Below are positions 40,601 through 53,300 of a stretch of DNA of 64,000 bases, piece after piece (position 1 is the stretch's first letter; each line of letters opens with the position of its first letter). The position numbers and the translations under genes were made by a program. The notes beneath the pieces are model-generated. The model worked only from the letters and a program-made list of their open reading frames with translations, was not told where the DNA came from and did not search any database. This DNA is from Trochalopteron elliotii (Eukaryota > Chordata > Aves > Passeriformes > Leiothrichidae). The stretch spans positions 2,650,695 through 2,714,694 of the forward strand of contig JANPWX010000026.1 of assembly GCA_024734555.1 (NCBI GenBank), given 5' to 3'.

Positions 40601-43600
40601 CTACCTTTACCTCTGCTGACTCTGAACAGTGGGTACTTGTTCATCAAAAGAGATGCTGTTGAGAATTGCCTGGGTGTGAAGAGCTGTCAGCACAGCAGAG
40701 GGTAAACGCACAATTCTCTTCTGCTTGTAATGACTCAGAAGTGGATTTTGGGTCACAAATTTAAAAAAAAGGGAGTGTTGAGTGTCACCATAAGTAACCT
40801 ACTGCTGCTATCAAAGGAAAGTAGTCTGTGTGGGTCAGCTTAACTAAGTCTTCTTCCCACTACATTTCACCCCATTGCTCTTTTTGTCTGACTCCCTCTT
40901 TCTCTGGCAACCTCCCAGCCAGAGGACTGGGCACTGCCCTGCAGCTCCTTCTTTATCCCCCTCTCCCACAGTCTGAGCTCCCTCCTGGTTTTACCAAGCA
41001 CCATGTACTCTCAGCCAGGCCTTATTTATATTTTACTGTGCATTTTGCTATTCGTTTGTGGCATGCTTTTGAGTGCCTAGACTGTTCATGAAAATAATGA
41101 GAAACAGACTTCCTCATTGTCTCTGTTCCCTAATCAGCACTGAAAAGATGCTGAAAATCTCGTGGGTTAGCTACAAGAAGCTGGGCCATCAATGTGTCTG
41201 CTTTCTTATAGTTGGCTCGAGAGTTGGAGACATTCTCCTCCTAATTAAGGAACATAAACTCTGCTACCTTAATTACAGCAAGATGCAAACTATAACGACG
41301 TCAGCACCTTCATACTGATACAGTTGTGTACACCTGAGGGAATGCATTTATGCCATTGGACAGAGAAGGGAAAAAATCATATCCTCTGACAAAATGTGCT
41401 GGTGCATAATTCCTTCTGCAAATGGAGCCTCAGGCTCATTCTTCCCAAACAGCTGCCTCTGGCTCTCTCTGCTTGATGCAAACTGCAGCCTGTCAGTGCA
41501 AGGATTGGGTTCCCCTAGATATTACCTGCAAAACATGAGAATTCTGGTGGATGCATATACAGACCCAGGTGACCTGAGGATGGTGATTCCTAGGTCAAGC
41601 CAAGACAAAAAACATGGAGACTTTTGAGCTTTTTTGCTCCCCAGTGCTAGGGAGGGGGGCTAATAAGGTAGGGAGCAACGAGACAGATATTAGCAATTCT
41701 GTCTTGAGGTGAGCCTAAGGGACTCACTGGAGCAGATAAAACTCTTCATCCTGCTGTATGGAGGCTGCAGTTAGGGATTTTGCAGGGCCTCAGATTCAGC
41801 CATGCAGTGCTGTGCTCCTTCAGAGGGAGCCACGAGGCCCAGAGGGGAGCACTCATCCCACACACCCCCTTTCACTGCAGGAGAGAAGCTGCCTGTCATC
41901 GGCACAACCAGATTCAGGTGTCATCTGTACCTGGCCCCAGCTCAAAGCTCAACAGGGAAATGCCCCTCCCCATGCAGAGGATATGTGCAAGGACAATTTT
42001 CCCTGGAGTTAATGCCATGAAGATGTGCTTGGGGAAATCAGGTGCTTCCTTGTGCAGATGTTGAGGGGGCCGGAGCACCTTCTTGGGGTGCTGGGGTACA
42101 CTGACATCTTTGGTGCTCTCCTGCACTACAGTGTAACACAAAAGCAAGTGGCAGTCTGCTGGTTTTGTGTCTCTCCAGGCACAGAAAGCTGCATGGGACA
42201 GACTAAGCTGACCACCAAGGGAACTTCATTCTCTCTCGTTGCCACAGCTGGGCTGCCTGGGACAGCTCAAGGGATGCACAAGAGACAATATCTTGGTAGG
42301 GTTTGCTCCCACAGAACTGCTGTGTTCCACATAGTCCAGCAGATATCAAACAAGGACAAGAAGAGCCTCCTTTTTTTTCAGTAGCCGAGGGAGGACTTGA
42401 TCAGATCCAGATGTGTTCAGCACATCAGAGGATTGCACCCATGGGACACTCAAGATCCCAAACCTGATTTTAACTGATGTTTGCCTCTGTGGCACTGACA
42501 CTCTGGGAAGGATATTTCATTTGTTCTTCCCAGCTAGAAAGATGTCTGACAATCCCCTGCCAGGGATTTTAACACTTGCCTCTCCCACTATATTTTTCCA
42601 GCTCTTACATTGCAATATTGTTGCTGTAATAGCATAGTGTTGTACCTCAGTATGCTGTGAGATGTGTCTGAAAAGTGAGTCATGGTGTAAATTGTATTTT
42701 AGAAGTGTTTTCTTTAGCTACTTTCAATTCATGATATAGTCTTTGTCTCACAAAAAAAAAAAAAAATCTCCCTCCTCCCCTCTCATTTTCTGAATAACCT
42801 GTTTGGAGGAAGTGCTCTCATGCATCTGGAAAGAGCCTTATCCCAAAGTAGGGATTTTCAGTGTTGTGGGATTAATGATAACAGTGAGAAACCCTCTATG
42901 CAGCAACCTTTATAAAACATATCTGGCATATTGCAAGAGGTATTCCAGCCAAGGCTTTTTTCTGTAGAAAAATTAATGATGTCTAACTGTGAAAAAATCA
43001 AAATGGCCACTGTTAATGCAGCAGGACTAGGAAGGCAAAGGAGGGCAATGACAGCAGAATCTGGCACACAGAGATATGCACAGAAGTGGGCTCTTCAGGG
43101 TTTCTCAAACTGAATTTTAGGAAGTTTAATCTACCTTCTTTGTTATCGCTGTTCAGGAGGATCTAAGATGGTATTCATGATAAAGCAAAGTTTCACGTGG
43201 AGATACAATGTAGAGCGATAAATGTGTTTCTCACCAGGGCTATTAGACCCTTTTTAAATGTAGAAGTGCCTTTAAAATACATATTCCTTATTGCTATGAA
43301 GTAATCTAGTTCCATATATTACTCACATAACTGGTTTTGAACATACACTCACAAAGAATATCCAAAGAGATATTTATTTGAATATGTGGTTTCCTAGCTA
43401 ATGCTATTTCTGGAAATATGCTTAGCACATTTAATATTTATCCCAGTAACAAATATCTTCTATATTTCAAGGCAATTCATAGATATTGTATGAAGGTGTA
43501 GTTCTTATTTTAAAGAAATATTTCACCTGATGCTTCAAGTATTAAGAATTATGCTAATAGATAGCCATGAAAATGAAACTTGTTACAGGGACTGAGTAGG

Positions 43601-44195
43601 TCAGCTTAAGTGTGCCAACTATGGGAATTAATTTTCTCCTCTGAGAGCTCTAGATCTGAGTACCATCCAACATGGGAGACTCATTGGTGGATGTTAGATA
43701 TGATTAGGCACAGCAAATTCGATATTACTGTGTGAGTAAGACAGCTGTGGCACCAGACAGAGGTTAATAGTTCCTCAATTTGATCCCGCCTTGAAAAGCA
43801 TAATTAAAATAGAAACTTGCCATAAATATTGCTAAAGGAGTTTCCCAGGTGAGCTGAGTTATTGGCTTCATCTGCACATTTGCATCATTTCTCCAGCTTT
43901 CCCAACTTATGGCAGGATAGAGCTAGGCCCGGATTTTCACTATCAGTTGCCTAAAACTGTTCTCTAACTGAAGAGGCACAGAGGGCAGGAGAATCAACCA
44001 TCTCTATATTTTACAAAGCTCAGATCAAACAAATTCCCTTGTCCTTGGGATATTCCAAGCTTGACAAAGAAGCCTGGCTAGTCCAGGCTTCAGATCTTTT
44101 TTGCCTTGAATGGAAGTGGGGCTTATATAAACCAGATTTATTTTATGTATTTGTATCTATATTTATATATGTATCCACACCTACATAGATAGATG

Positions 44196-44196
44196 C

Positions 44197-44230
<34 letters not shown>

Positions 44231-44256
44231 CTGTCTATCTATATATCTATCTATCC
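44196..44256. repeat. Compound microsatellite (TA)n-(TG)n-(CTAT)n
   Basis: TA units at 44196-44208 are followed by about 11 TG units to about 44230, then CTAT/ATCT units to 44256. The T/H/I-rich minus-strand frame across it is a repeat product. Confidence 0.95.
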
Positions 44257-45614
44257 ATACATATTTCTCCTCCTGAATTCCTCTTCCCCTGCAGTATAAC
44301 AAGCAGAGAGCAGGGGATCTGTTAAATAGCTGTTCCTGGTGGGAGTGCTCAAATACCATGTTTCAAATTAAAAATCAAATAAGATTTCATTTCCCCCTGG
44401 AAGAGACAGAATATCTACCCTAATATGAAACATATATCAAGGTACAAATTGCATGCAGAACCACCTGGACTGCTAATACAAGAATTCCTTCTGAAAGTCC
44501 AATTTATATAGTCATTACTTCAGTCCTGAGTGATTTCATTGCCATGATGATCCTTAACTAAGCCATGCTCTGGATATCTGCCATTTCCTAGCTGGTTCCC
44601 CTTTTCTAAGTAAAAGATCTTTGGAGTAAAGTTTATCGAGCAGCCATTTAGATTAAAAACAAGTTAAGACTAAATGTTTGTGTATGCCCAGAACTTACAT
44701 GTGTATATACTTGTAGATGCCATAAATAAGTCTGCCTATTAGTGTGTATAAATGTGAATGTATAAAACATGTGTTTATGTACATCTTGAGATGAAAAATA
44801 CCAAAAATACTGTAAGAAGAGTGAAAGAGGAAAATAACTTGTTGCCTAGGAATCACAAGATTTCATGTTCTCTCAGAGTGAATGTGTTGCTTGTGCAATA
44901 TTTAAGGCTAACAGAGTAGTTACAAATCTGCAGTACTTTTAGCATTACAACAAATGGGGTTTATGGCTATAAATCACTGCTCTTTAAATGCTGCCTTATT
45001 TCTAACAGGTCTCACACATCCTTTCTCTGAATCATCTCAGAACACATTCAAAAAGCTGGTATATTCTAGTTAGCTAGAATTGACCGCTGGAAGATATTTC
45101 AGTTTTGGAGGAGAGTCTCAAGCCAAAATCATCAGAGTATGGAATCTAATAAATTTGTATTAGTTGGAGTATAGACTAAGTTTCATTTAAAAGCTCTTTT
45201 TCACAGCAATAGACTGAATATTTCATTATCTGGAACCTCATGCTGAACCTAGGCAGATTTCCCAAAACATTATCTTAATGTTTGCACAAATGTAATTACT
45301 ACTAAATCAATATTTTGTATTCAAGCCTAATTACAGTACATGAATTAGAATACTCCTAAAGAGATGTGTAGTTGGCTGTTTAGTAGACTTTAGCTGGCTG
45401 ATATTTAAACTGACAAAGTATCTCAGCTTTGGCTGCCCCACTGTGAGTACACAGTGTTAGAATCAAATTCTGCTGGCTTTGACAACTGCCACATGTATAG
45501 TGTGTCTGCAAAGAGCTACCAGTCTTACAAAGCCAAAAGGGGTTCTCAAGGAAAACATGACTCCTCTTTTTCAGTTGACATTCGCACTTCTGAACGGCAC
45601 AATATTCTCCACAA

Positions 45615-45654
45615 TAGAGGAGGAGGAGGATTTAGAGGAGGAGGAGGATTTAGA
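45615..45654. repeat. 18-bp tandem duplication of a GGA-rich unit
   Basis: The unit TAGAGGAGGAGGAGGATT occurs at 45615-45632 and again, identical, at 45633-45650, with four more bases of a third copy. Reading frames there encode GGGGF or EEEEDL repeats, which I consider incidental. Confidence 0.9.
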
Positions 45655-46396
45655 ACAGCACTTTTAAGGGCTGAGATGACGTCACTGGCAAACAAATGAA
45701 CTAAGGTGTTTTAAGGACTCTTTGCTTTGACATGCTCCCTATTCTGAGTTATTTATTCCTCTCAGTGGACATTGCAATGTCCCAGTTATGGGTCTCAGAT
45801 CTGAATTGTCAGAGAGGAAAAAGCAAACTGGAAAGGCCGGGTAGGGCTCACCTAACTTCCCAGTAGCTTGTCATCAAAAGGCTACAAGTTCAGTGCTGCA
45901 CAGAAAAATATATTGCCTTAAGAACCACACCCAAATTATTCTCTCCTACAGCTTCTGACATAACAGCCAGCAGACGTGTCAGTTTCCTATCCCAAGTCCT
46001 TAAGAGTGAGTAAAAAATGTGCTTTTTCTGACCTAGGAATCAGACTCCATCATAGCTAGAAATTCCACCATGCACTATTTCCCCACTGCTTATTAGCAAT
46101 CTTCTCAGCATGCACAGCTCCTGCAGGGTCCTTCTCCTGATATAAAATACTCTCTCAGAGTTTACTCTGATGGTGGGCAATGAACATTCACATCAAGTAA
46201 CTACAGCTGCAATTTGTGCACTCATTTGTCTTTCCCACAGAACCCCAATGTATAAGGTCTACTAAAGGTGTTGTCTCCAAATGGCAGAATGGGAACATGG
46301 AAGTTCCTGGTGAACTCATGCAACCTTGCTGTCTTCGGCAGACTTCTAGTGAAATGATATTGAAAGAGATTGAGAAATGGAAGACACTGAGGTGTG

Positions 46397-46473
46397 TTTT
46401 CTTTTCTCTTTTCTTTTCTTTTCTTTTCTTTTCTTTTCTTTTCTTTTCTTTTCTTTTCTTTTCTTTTCTTTTT
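46397..46473. repeat. (TTTTC)n microsatellite, second locus
   Basis: About 14 near-perfect TTTTC units. The K/E/R-rich minus-strand and F/S/L-rich plus-strand frames crossing it are repeat-derived. Confidence 0.97.
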
Positions 46474-46550
46474 ATCCATGTAAAAATATGGAGAAATATG
46501 AGGTATCCCACTTGTATTAAATTTGTTCACAGAAGTTTCATTACCTGAAG

Positions 46551-46570
46551 AAGATCTAAGAAGATCTAAG
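46551..46570. repeat. 10-bp tandem duplication (AAGATCTAAG x2)
   Basis: Two identical back-to-back units containing a BglII-type palindrome (AGATCT). It lies about 80 bp to the right of the second (TTTTC)n locus. Confidence 0.85.
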
Positions 46571-46984
46571 AAATGAGGTTGTTTTTATTATTATCCAAAA
46601 AGAATGGAGAAATGGCATAATCTGTGTAAAAATCTGACATTGTTTTGAAAACAATGATGACAAACTAATGCATATTGTACACAATATACAATAGAAGTGC
46701 AAGACTGGCCTTGAAAATGACCTTGTTCTGTCCAGTGAAAGACTAAATAAAAGATTAAGGCACCTCAAGTGAAGAGGCTTAAGAAGCAATTGAGTCATGA
46801 TCCATTTGTTCCATATGGAAGAAATATATCTCACTTCAGCAGACTTTTCAATCTAGCCAATTTGAGCTATCCAAGAGGCACTTGAGTGCTTGAGTAAGGA
46901 TGAGGTTGCATTTTTTAAGATTATGTATTTGAAATGAAATTAACAAACTGCGAGAATAGATTATGAAGGAATGTGCTAAATTTC

Positions 46985-47096
46985 TGCTGAGTTGGCTCAA
47001 TATGGAGACCTCCAAAGATGGTTTCCTGACATGCAGGTCAAGAGTAAGTAATCAAAAGTTCCTTTTCACTTGAGATCTATGATCCTATGATATCAT
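46985..47096 (+). mobile_element. Probable eroded CR1 3' end
   Basis: The stretch GAGACCTCCAAAGATGG near 47003, then AGTTCCTTTTCACTTGAG and GATCTATGATCCTATGAT at 47074-47091, follows the layout of a CR1 tail: a GACCTCCAGAGGTCCCTTCC-like block and two ATTCTATG-like octamers. It diverges considerably, so this may be an old copy. The left limit is a guess. Confidence 0.5.
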
Positions 47097-47300
47097 CCTC
47101 CTGGACTGAGAGATATATCTTTTTAACGTAAGTACAGAGGACAGTTTCTTTATGGTTTTGGACTCCAACTTCTCTTTAAAAATACGTCTCATGAGGTACA
47201 CAGGGAAATGTGGATAAAACATTGTTTATCTCAACAAGCACTTCTATTTCCTTGTATTTTTGTTTGGGAGGACCGGGAAAGTGGGTGGGTGGATGCTTCT

Positions 47301-47320
47301 GTTGTTGTTGTTGTTGTTTT
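47301..47320. repeat. (GTT)n microsatellite, short
   Basis: Six GTT units and a short T tail. Confidence 0.9.
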
Positions 47321-50300
47321 GTTTCTCATCTTTTATTATTTCTGGCTCCAGGAATGGCAAGCTCATTCCTGTTTGGTGGGGTGAGTAAATGCTCTCACCC
47401 ATTAGAACTTTTTCTACTTTCTCTCACTCTTGACTGATTTATAGTCCACTATGGAAGAAACTTACAATATATATTAATTTGTGAAATGTCAGTAATCTGA
47501 CATTCAGTGGTCTATTTCTACACTTTTATGACTTGATTATGAATCACAAAATGAAACACATGCACTGGCTATAATTTTTGCCAAAGTACTTGATATAATT
47601 TTATGCCTTTCGCTAAACATGCCCTCAGGACAAAAATGATTATTAAATCTAAAATAGCTGGCTCATTCCTCTAGAAAAACTAGTGCATCCTCTTGTAGAA
47701 TACTACAGGATTTAAGGTCTTCATTTTTTCCTTCATGGACTAGAAGCACTACTTGACAATTTTTCTTACATATGCTTTTAGAGACAAACCCATATCCTGA
47801 ACTGTATTGGTTTGTTTAAAATCTAGTCCAGCCTGTGCCATAAAGCAAAATGAAACTCCACAGAGTTGTTACGTAAAAAAAATCATTGTTAAAATCTATT
47901 CAGTGCACATCCAGAGTAGCCTGAAGCATCATTTCTTCAAAAAAGCACTGATTCTGCTCATTCTGCAGTGAATAGCAGAACAGATTGGCAGCAAGAGCCT
48001 CTGGGTCCGCCCTGCAGAGCTTTCAAAATCATGTCTTTCTTGGCAATAGTATAATGAGACATCTAAGCTTCTCTTTGCCAGTTTAATATTTTTGGCAGGA
48101 ACAACCACATCTAGCATAAAATACCAGTAATCAAGGCTGAGCAGCTTGGGTTTTTACACATTTCCCCTCTTCCTATTAAAAAAATAAATCAGAAGCTAAT
48201 GATCAGAGACCTTAAAAAATTCTGCAATGCCAGCTCACATGTCTTGGCACAAGCTATTCTATTTAAGATAACTTCCCTTAGACCTTCCTGTTCTGCAAGT
48301 TTCATACTTTACCACATCAAGTGCATTGACTTTGGAGAGAATAAAAAAACAGATTGTGGCTCCCTACCAAGGTTATTCTCATGGACATCAGTACTAAGCC
48401 AGAGGTTACTCACACCTCATTTGTAACTTATCCAGTCAACTCAAGGTAATTTGAAAGAATTTACCAAGAAAATCTCTCAGCTCTGTAAAAGGTGTCTACA
48501 TCTAAGATAAAATGCTTCAGCACTTTTCAGCCTTAGCACTTACTATCACCCACTTCTAGGAGCTGTTCCAGTTTGTGAAGCACCTTTCACTGGGAACCCC
48601 TGGCTTGGGACACAGCACAAAACATGTAAATTTGAATTAGCCTGAGCTTCAAAATGGGGAGCTTGAATCTGTCTGTAATAATTTACATCCTCTCAGTGTG
48701 AGTCTGAGTACCCTTCTCAGATTACCATCACCAAGCCCAGCCACTTAAGAAACATTGGCAACAGCAGTATAGTTTTGCCCCCTCACGCAGGTAGCAGGAG
48801 ATCTGAATCACATTCCTCTCTCCCTAGTGGATCCCTTTCTTGGGATATGCCTTCTGCATAACTATGGCACTTCGGTGCACACCTATCCCATCCTGACAGC
48901 TTGTCTTAGAAATCAAGGCCTGATACACTTTTAAACTCTTCAAAGCCACCACCTTTCAGAGCTGCCTAAATATGTACACAAAGCAGTCTGGTCATACTGC
49001 ATGTCTACTGTCTGTCAGGAAGGAACTGTGGGTTCAAGATACCTTCTGAACAATGCCTAGGGTTTTTTTTCAGAGGGAGCTCTTTGGCCTGTAGACAAAA
49101 ATCCAAAATGTGTGTAGGGGTTGGGCAATGAGGCAGTAAGAGCTCCAGAACTAACCAGAGAATAATCCAAATTGACTGGTTATGCGCCCCTAATGCAGCT
49201 GCTCCAATTTCCATGGAGTCAATTCTCTGGTGGGGAAAGCTGAAGCCTGACTGTACAAGATGACAAAAGGAGAGAAGCAGACTTGGATTCCAGTTCTTCT
49301 TTTGCTGACTACATTAGAGTTGTCTGTCCTGTCCTTAGAGCCACTGGAACGGGAGCGAGTCTAGTTTTGTTCCAGTGTTAGTGACCAACCCTGCTGCACT
49401 TACCCGGTGGCTGCTTATCTGTTTCTTGCAAAACAGAGCTGGTTTTCCAGGAGACATTTAATTTCTGCAACTACTAGTATTGTGCAGTAAACACTAGTGA
49501 TGAAAGTTTCACTCGCAGGATGGAAAAGGGATTTTTCACAAAAAATCTAGTTTGGACAGGAAATTTTGGTTTTTTGTTGTTGTTGTCAATATTTTTCCTT
49601 TTTTTGTTTGTTTGGGTTTTGGTTTAATTATCCCCTGAACTAGGGGATAGACGGCACAATATGCATTTTTATCTTTTTGCAAAAGGACACCTAAATCCAG
49701 ATCACACAGGACTATGAATCTGTATGAGAACAAAGTGCATCTCCGCAGCCAGACCATGTAGGAGTGATCAGTGCAGAGGGACCTCCTGGACTGCTGACTC
49801 CATCATCATCTTTCACACATAAAAATGCATGTTCATGGTTTTGCTAATAGCATGATGTAAAGGCATGTTTCTGAATGCTTGAACACTTGCTTTAGGTGAT
49901 CATCTGTAAATGAGGAACTAGTGGTCCTCTGAGGGGTTGCTTCCTGTAAAAATGGCTGTTTCACAACCACTCTGACCAAGGCAATGCCTGTGCAAGGTGC
50001 AGACTTCTGACTTGACTGCCAAGAGGATCTGCTGCCCTGAAGCCAAAAAGGTTCACAATTCACCCTAAATTTATGCCTTGCCAATTTTCTCAACTTGTTT
50101 TGCTGCCAGTTTTGGTTGGGGTTTTTTTTGTTTTTTTTTTTTATAAGTAGCTTTTCTCCTTGGGAATAGGTTCTTCTCCCACTTGCATTTATTAACAACA
50201 GTAACATATGACATTAACTTCCATTTTGTTGCATTTTTTAAAGCTTTCTCCCACATGATAGATTATGAGCCTCTCAGTTCAGAAAAAGAAATTAATGAGT

Positions 50301-53300
50301 AACTTCTAACTATGTTTCATAGTATAAGAATGAAGAGACAGCAAAGGAAATTAAGAGGTAACAGGATTAAGGAAAAAAAAGGTGATTCTTAACACAGTGT
50401 TGAGTTCAGCCATGACAATTCCTGCCACAGGATATTATGGCTGCCAAAGTTGAGATGAGTTCAAAGTGATTAGATAAATTGCTTAAAAGGATATGAAATA
50501 CAAAGACATCATCTGTGTCTAAGGGAGTCCCTGATGCACAAGCTGCTGGAGGCCACACCACCACCCCAGCAAAACCCACTGTAGATGCAATCTTCAGGCT
50601 TTGCAGGGCATTCACTGTTGGACAGTGTTGGAAGAAAAACAATGGCTTTGATCTGCTGCTGGCCTAAATTTTTTCTAAGTGCCTTTCTTTTTATGCTGTT
50701 CAGATTTATTCCCAATCCACAAGCACATCCAGTTCTTTCACTGTCTCATTTTTATCTTAACCTCAAATCATCAAGTTAATTTCACCAGGCATTTTTCACT
50801 CCTTGTGTCAGGGTGACAATTTGTCTATAAAAATAGAACTGACCCTAATACTGATCACTTAAAAATGCAGTTTTGGGCTTACTCTTCCAGTATAAAATTT
50901 CCTTAGGTAATGCCACGTCCTTTATCCAAATTCCTGCTTACCAAACAGATCCTTTGCTTTAGGGAGGAAACCTTCTGCAATTTATTCACCCGGCTTCTTG
51001 GCAAAGCAGAACTAAAATATGCATTGACTTTATGAGTTACAACAAAACTGTGAACAATCCCACATCTTTATGTTTGGTATTTATATATTTATACATTAAA
51101 AAAAAGGTCTTTAATATATTTTGGAAAATCTACTGCAGTTTTACTCTTCTTAAACTGTTCATGTTTAAATGTTCTGACTCTTTCTGGCCTCTCTTGAAAC
51201 TTCTTCAGATAAGCAGTCTCATTACTTTGTGTTTCTGGTGATCTCTTCACTAATTTCAGACGTGTCTCCTAGTGTGAGTATTCCAGCAGTGGGGACTGAA
51301 GCAAAGACTTTTAATAAAAATCTCTGCCAAATATAACTTCTTTACCCAAAGACATTTTGTGAACTCCTCCAAATTCAAGACTTCATTCCTGAAACTCTAA
51401 TTAGTTCCCACAGGTGACATCCAACAAAATGCCCCCAAATATTCCTGTGTACTCAAGCTAATGAGCATGCAATATTCCCTGCTTATGACAGGGAACTTTC
51501 CTAGACACCAAAATGTTGTGACAACTTACTAAATGCTGAAAATCATTGCTGGGACATCCCTAAACTGTCCCTGGGAAGTGCCTGGGAACATCCTTGGTTG
51601 GCATCAGCCAACAGCACACCAGGGATGGCTGTAGCAGCTTAATGGGATAGATGATGAGTCTGGTGCTTGGGAACACGCCAGGCACTGCTGGTTATGTATG
51701 AGTGTAGAGCCAGCCTTGCTGTGTCACAGCTTGAAAGAGGGATCCTTAACTATAAGGCTACTTTTGGATATTTTTACCCTAAATTTATACTGAATCAACT
51801 CACCATCATGCAGTACAAGGTCACTTTCTACAAGCTAGTGTTCTCAGAGCTTTCATTGGAGAAATCTTTGCACAGCAATCATCATCTAACTGTGATCCAA
51901 TGATCCTGGAAATGCCCCATGGGTTTAAAGTGTTTTAATGCTAATCTGTTTTTTTTCTTTTTTTTTTGGCTAGGATAGCATTTTTGTATCCTAGACATAT
52001 TTTAGCCGTTGTGCATTTGAAGCCTTTTTCTTTTGTCTCCTCCTGTCTCATTTCACAGTGACTGTGAAAAATAAACTCGGCAGCTGTCCCAGAAGACTGC
52101 TATTTGGGGTATTCTGCAAGTCATTAGTGGCACAGATAGTCCTGTAAGTAGGATATCTTAAACATCTTTATGCCAGGTTAACATTTTCCTTTGTAAAAAT
52201 CTTTTGATGAGACTTGGAAATCACCAGGGAAATCTAAATTGACAAAGGCATGTGGAGCAAAAATCTGATAAATGGCCTATAAGAGATTTTCCCCCCTTAA
52301 TACTAGGCACATCAAACATTCAAAAAAAAAAAAAACATTCATAGTAAGACTATGCAGAATGCTTTCACCAACCTGATTTGCTTTTATAGGCCATGTCTGA
52401 TGTCTGAAGTGAGATGGTGGTCTTTTTTTATTATTTTTTTTTCCAGCATAAGAAAATGGATGATTGTATTTTCTATTTTTTTTTTCTGGAAAAGAGTGAA
52501 ATGAAGAAATGGATAGGCAGGAGGGTACAGGAAAAGCTACAATTTCCAATGGGTTACTGTTATCACTCCTACATATGAGTGTTTACACTTTGGGAAAAGG
52601 AATGGCCCAGCTCCAGTCCTTGTACTGTTTTTATAATCTATTATTTCATACATGGATCACTCTGCCTTTAAATCTGGTGTCTGGAAGCAGGAAATGTCTT
52701 GAACTCTGTGCCAGGACATTTTCTGCTTCAAAAAGAACTTGTGTTCATTGGGGTCCTTTATATAAAAAGTGACAGTCATCCAGCCCTGCACTATTACGTA
52801 CTTAATTGTGCTTACTTGTGCAAAAGTACATTTTCATCCAAACTGTGAATGCAGGCATTTTAAGTAAAGAACAATAGGCCTTTTCTGCAGCTCTACATAC
52901 TGTAATCCATAGATAAAAATTATTCTTCCTAAAATAATTATTATTATTTTATTAGCAATCAGGTTAGAAGTAGTTTTAAGGTGAATGTGATGCAGATTAT
53001 GAAGCAGTAGAAGACACAAGTTTTTGAACTTGTAAAACACCTTTTTGCTTATGTCAGCTTATTTTTCTTGAAGTGACATTTAGGTTAGATAGACAGCTAA
53101 ATGGCTGCTATCCAAGAGGAATGGCAGTACATTATCCATAATTTCTATGAACAACTCCTCTAAAGAATACCATGATTAAAGCAGGTTTCAAGTCTGAATC
53201 AATTTGAAGGAACAACAGAAAGATTAACTCCATGTTTAGTGAATGCTACATAATTTATTCAATAAAGTCTCCAAATAAGCATGGAAATTACAGGCCTGAC

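Larger units (their letters stand above)
37623..46984. other. Intergenic DNA with a GC-richer block, no gene recognised
   Basis: The block 41640-42450 is GC-richer than its surroundings and open in several frames on both strands (for example 41758-42012, 41780-42064 and 42025-42384). None of these has a recognised domain. A SOX/POU composite-like site lies at 38042-38056 and a pair of SOX-like palindromes at 46638-46693. The rest is featureless AT-rich sequence with the listed short repeats. Confidence 0.65.

Noticed and set aside
46188..46548. Open frames on both strands with K/E/R or F/S/L repeats
   Set aside because: They are products of the (TTTTC)n microsatellite at 46397-46473.
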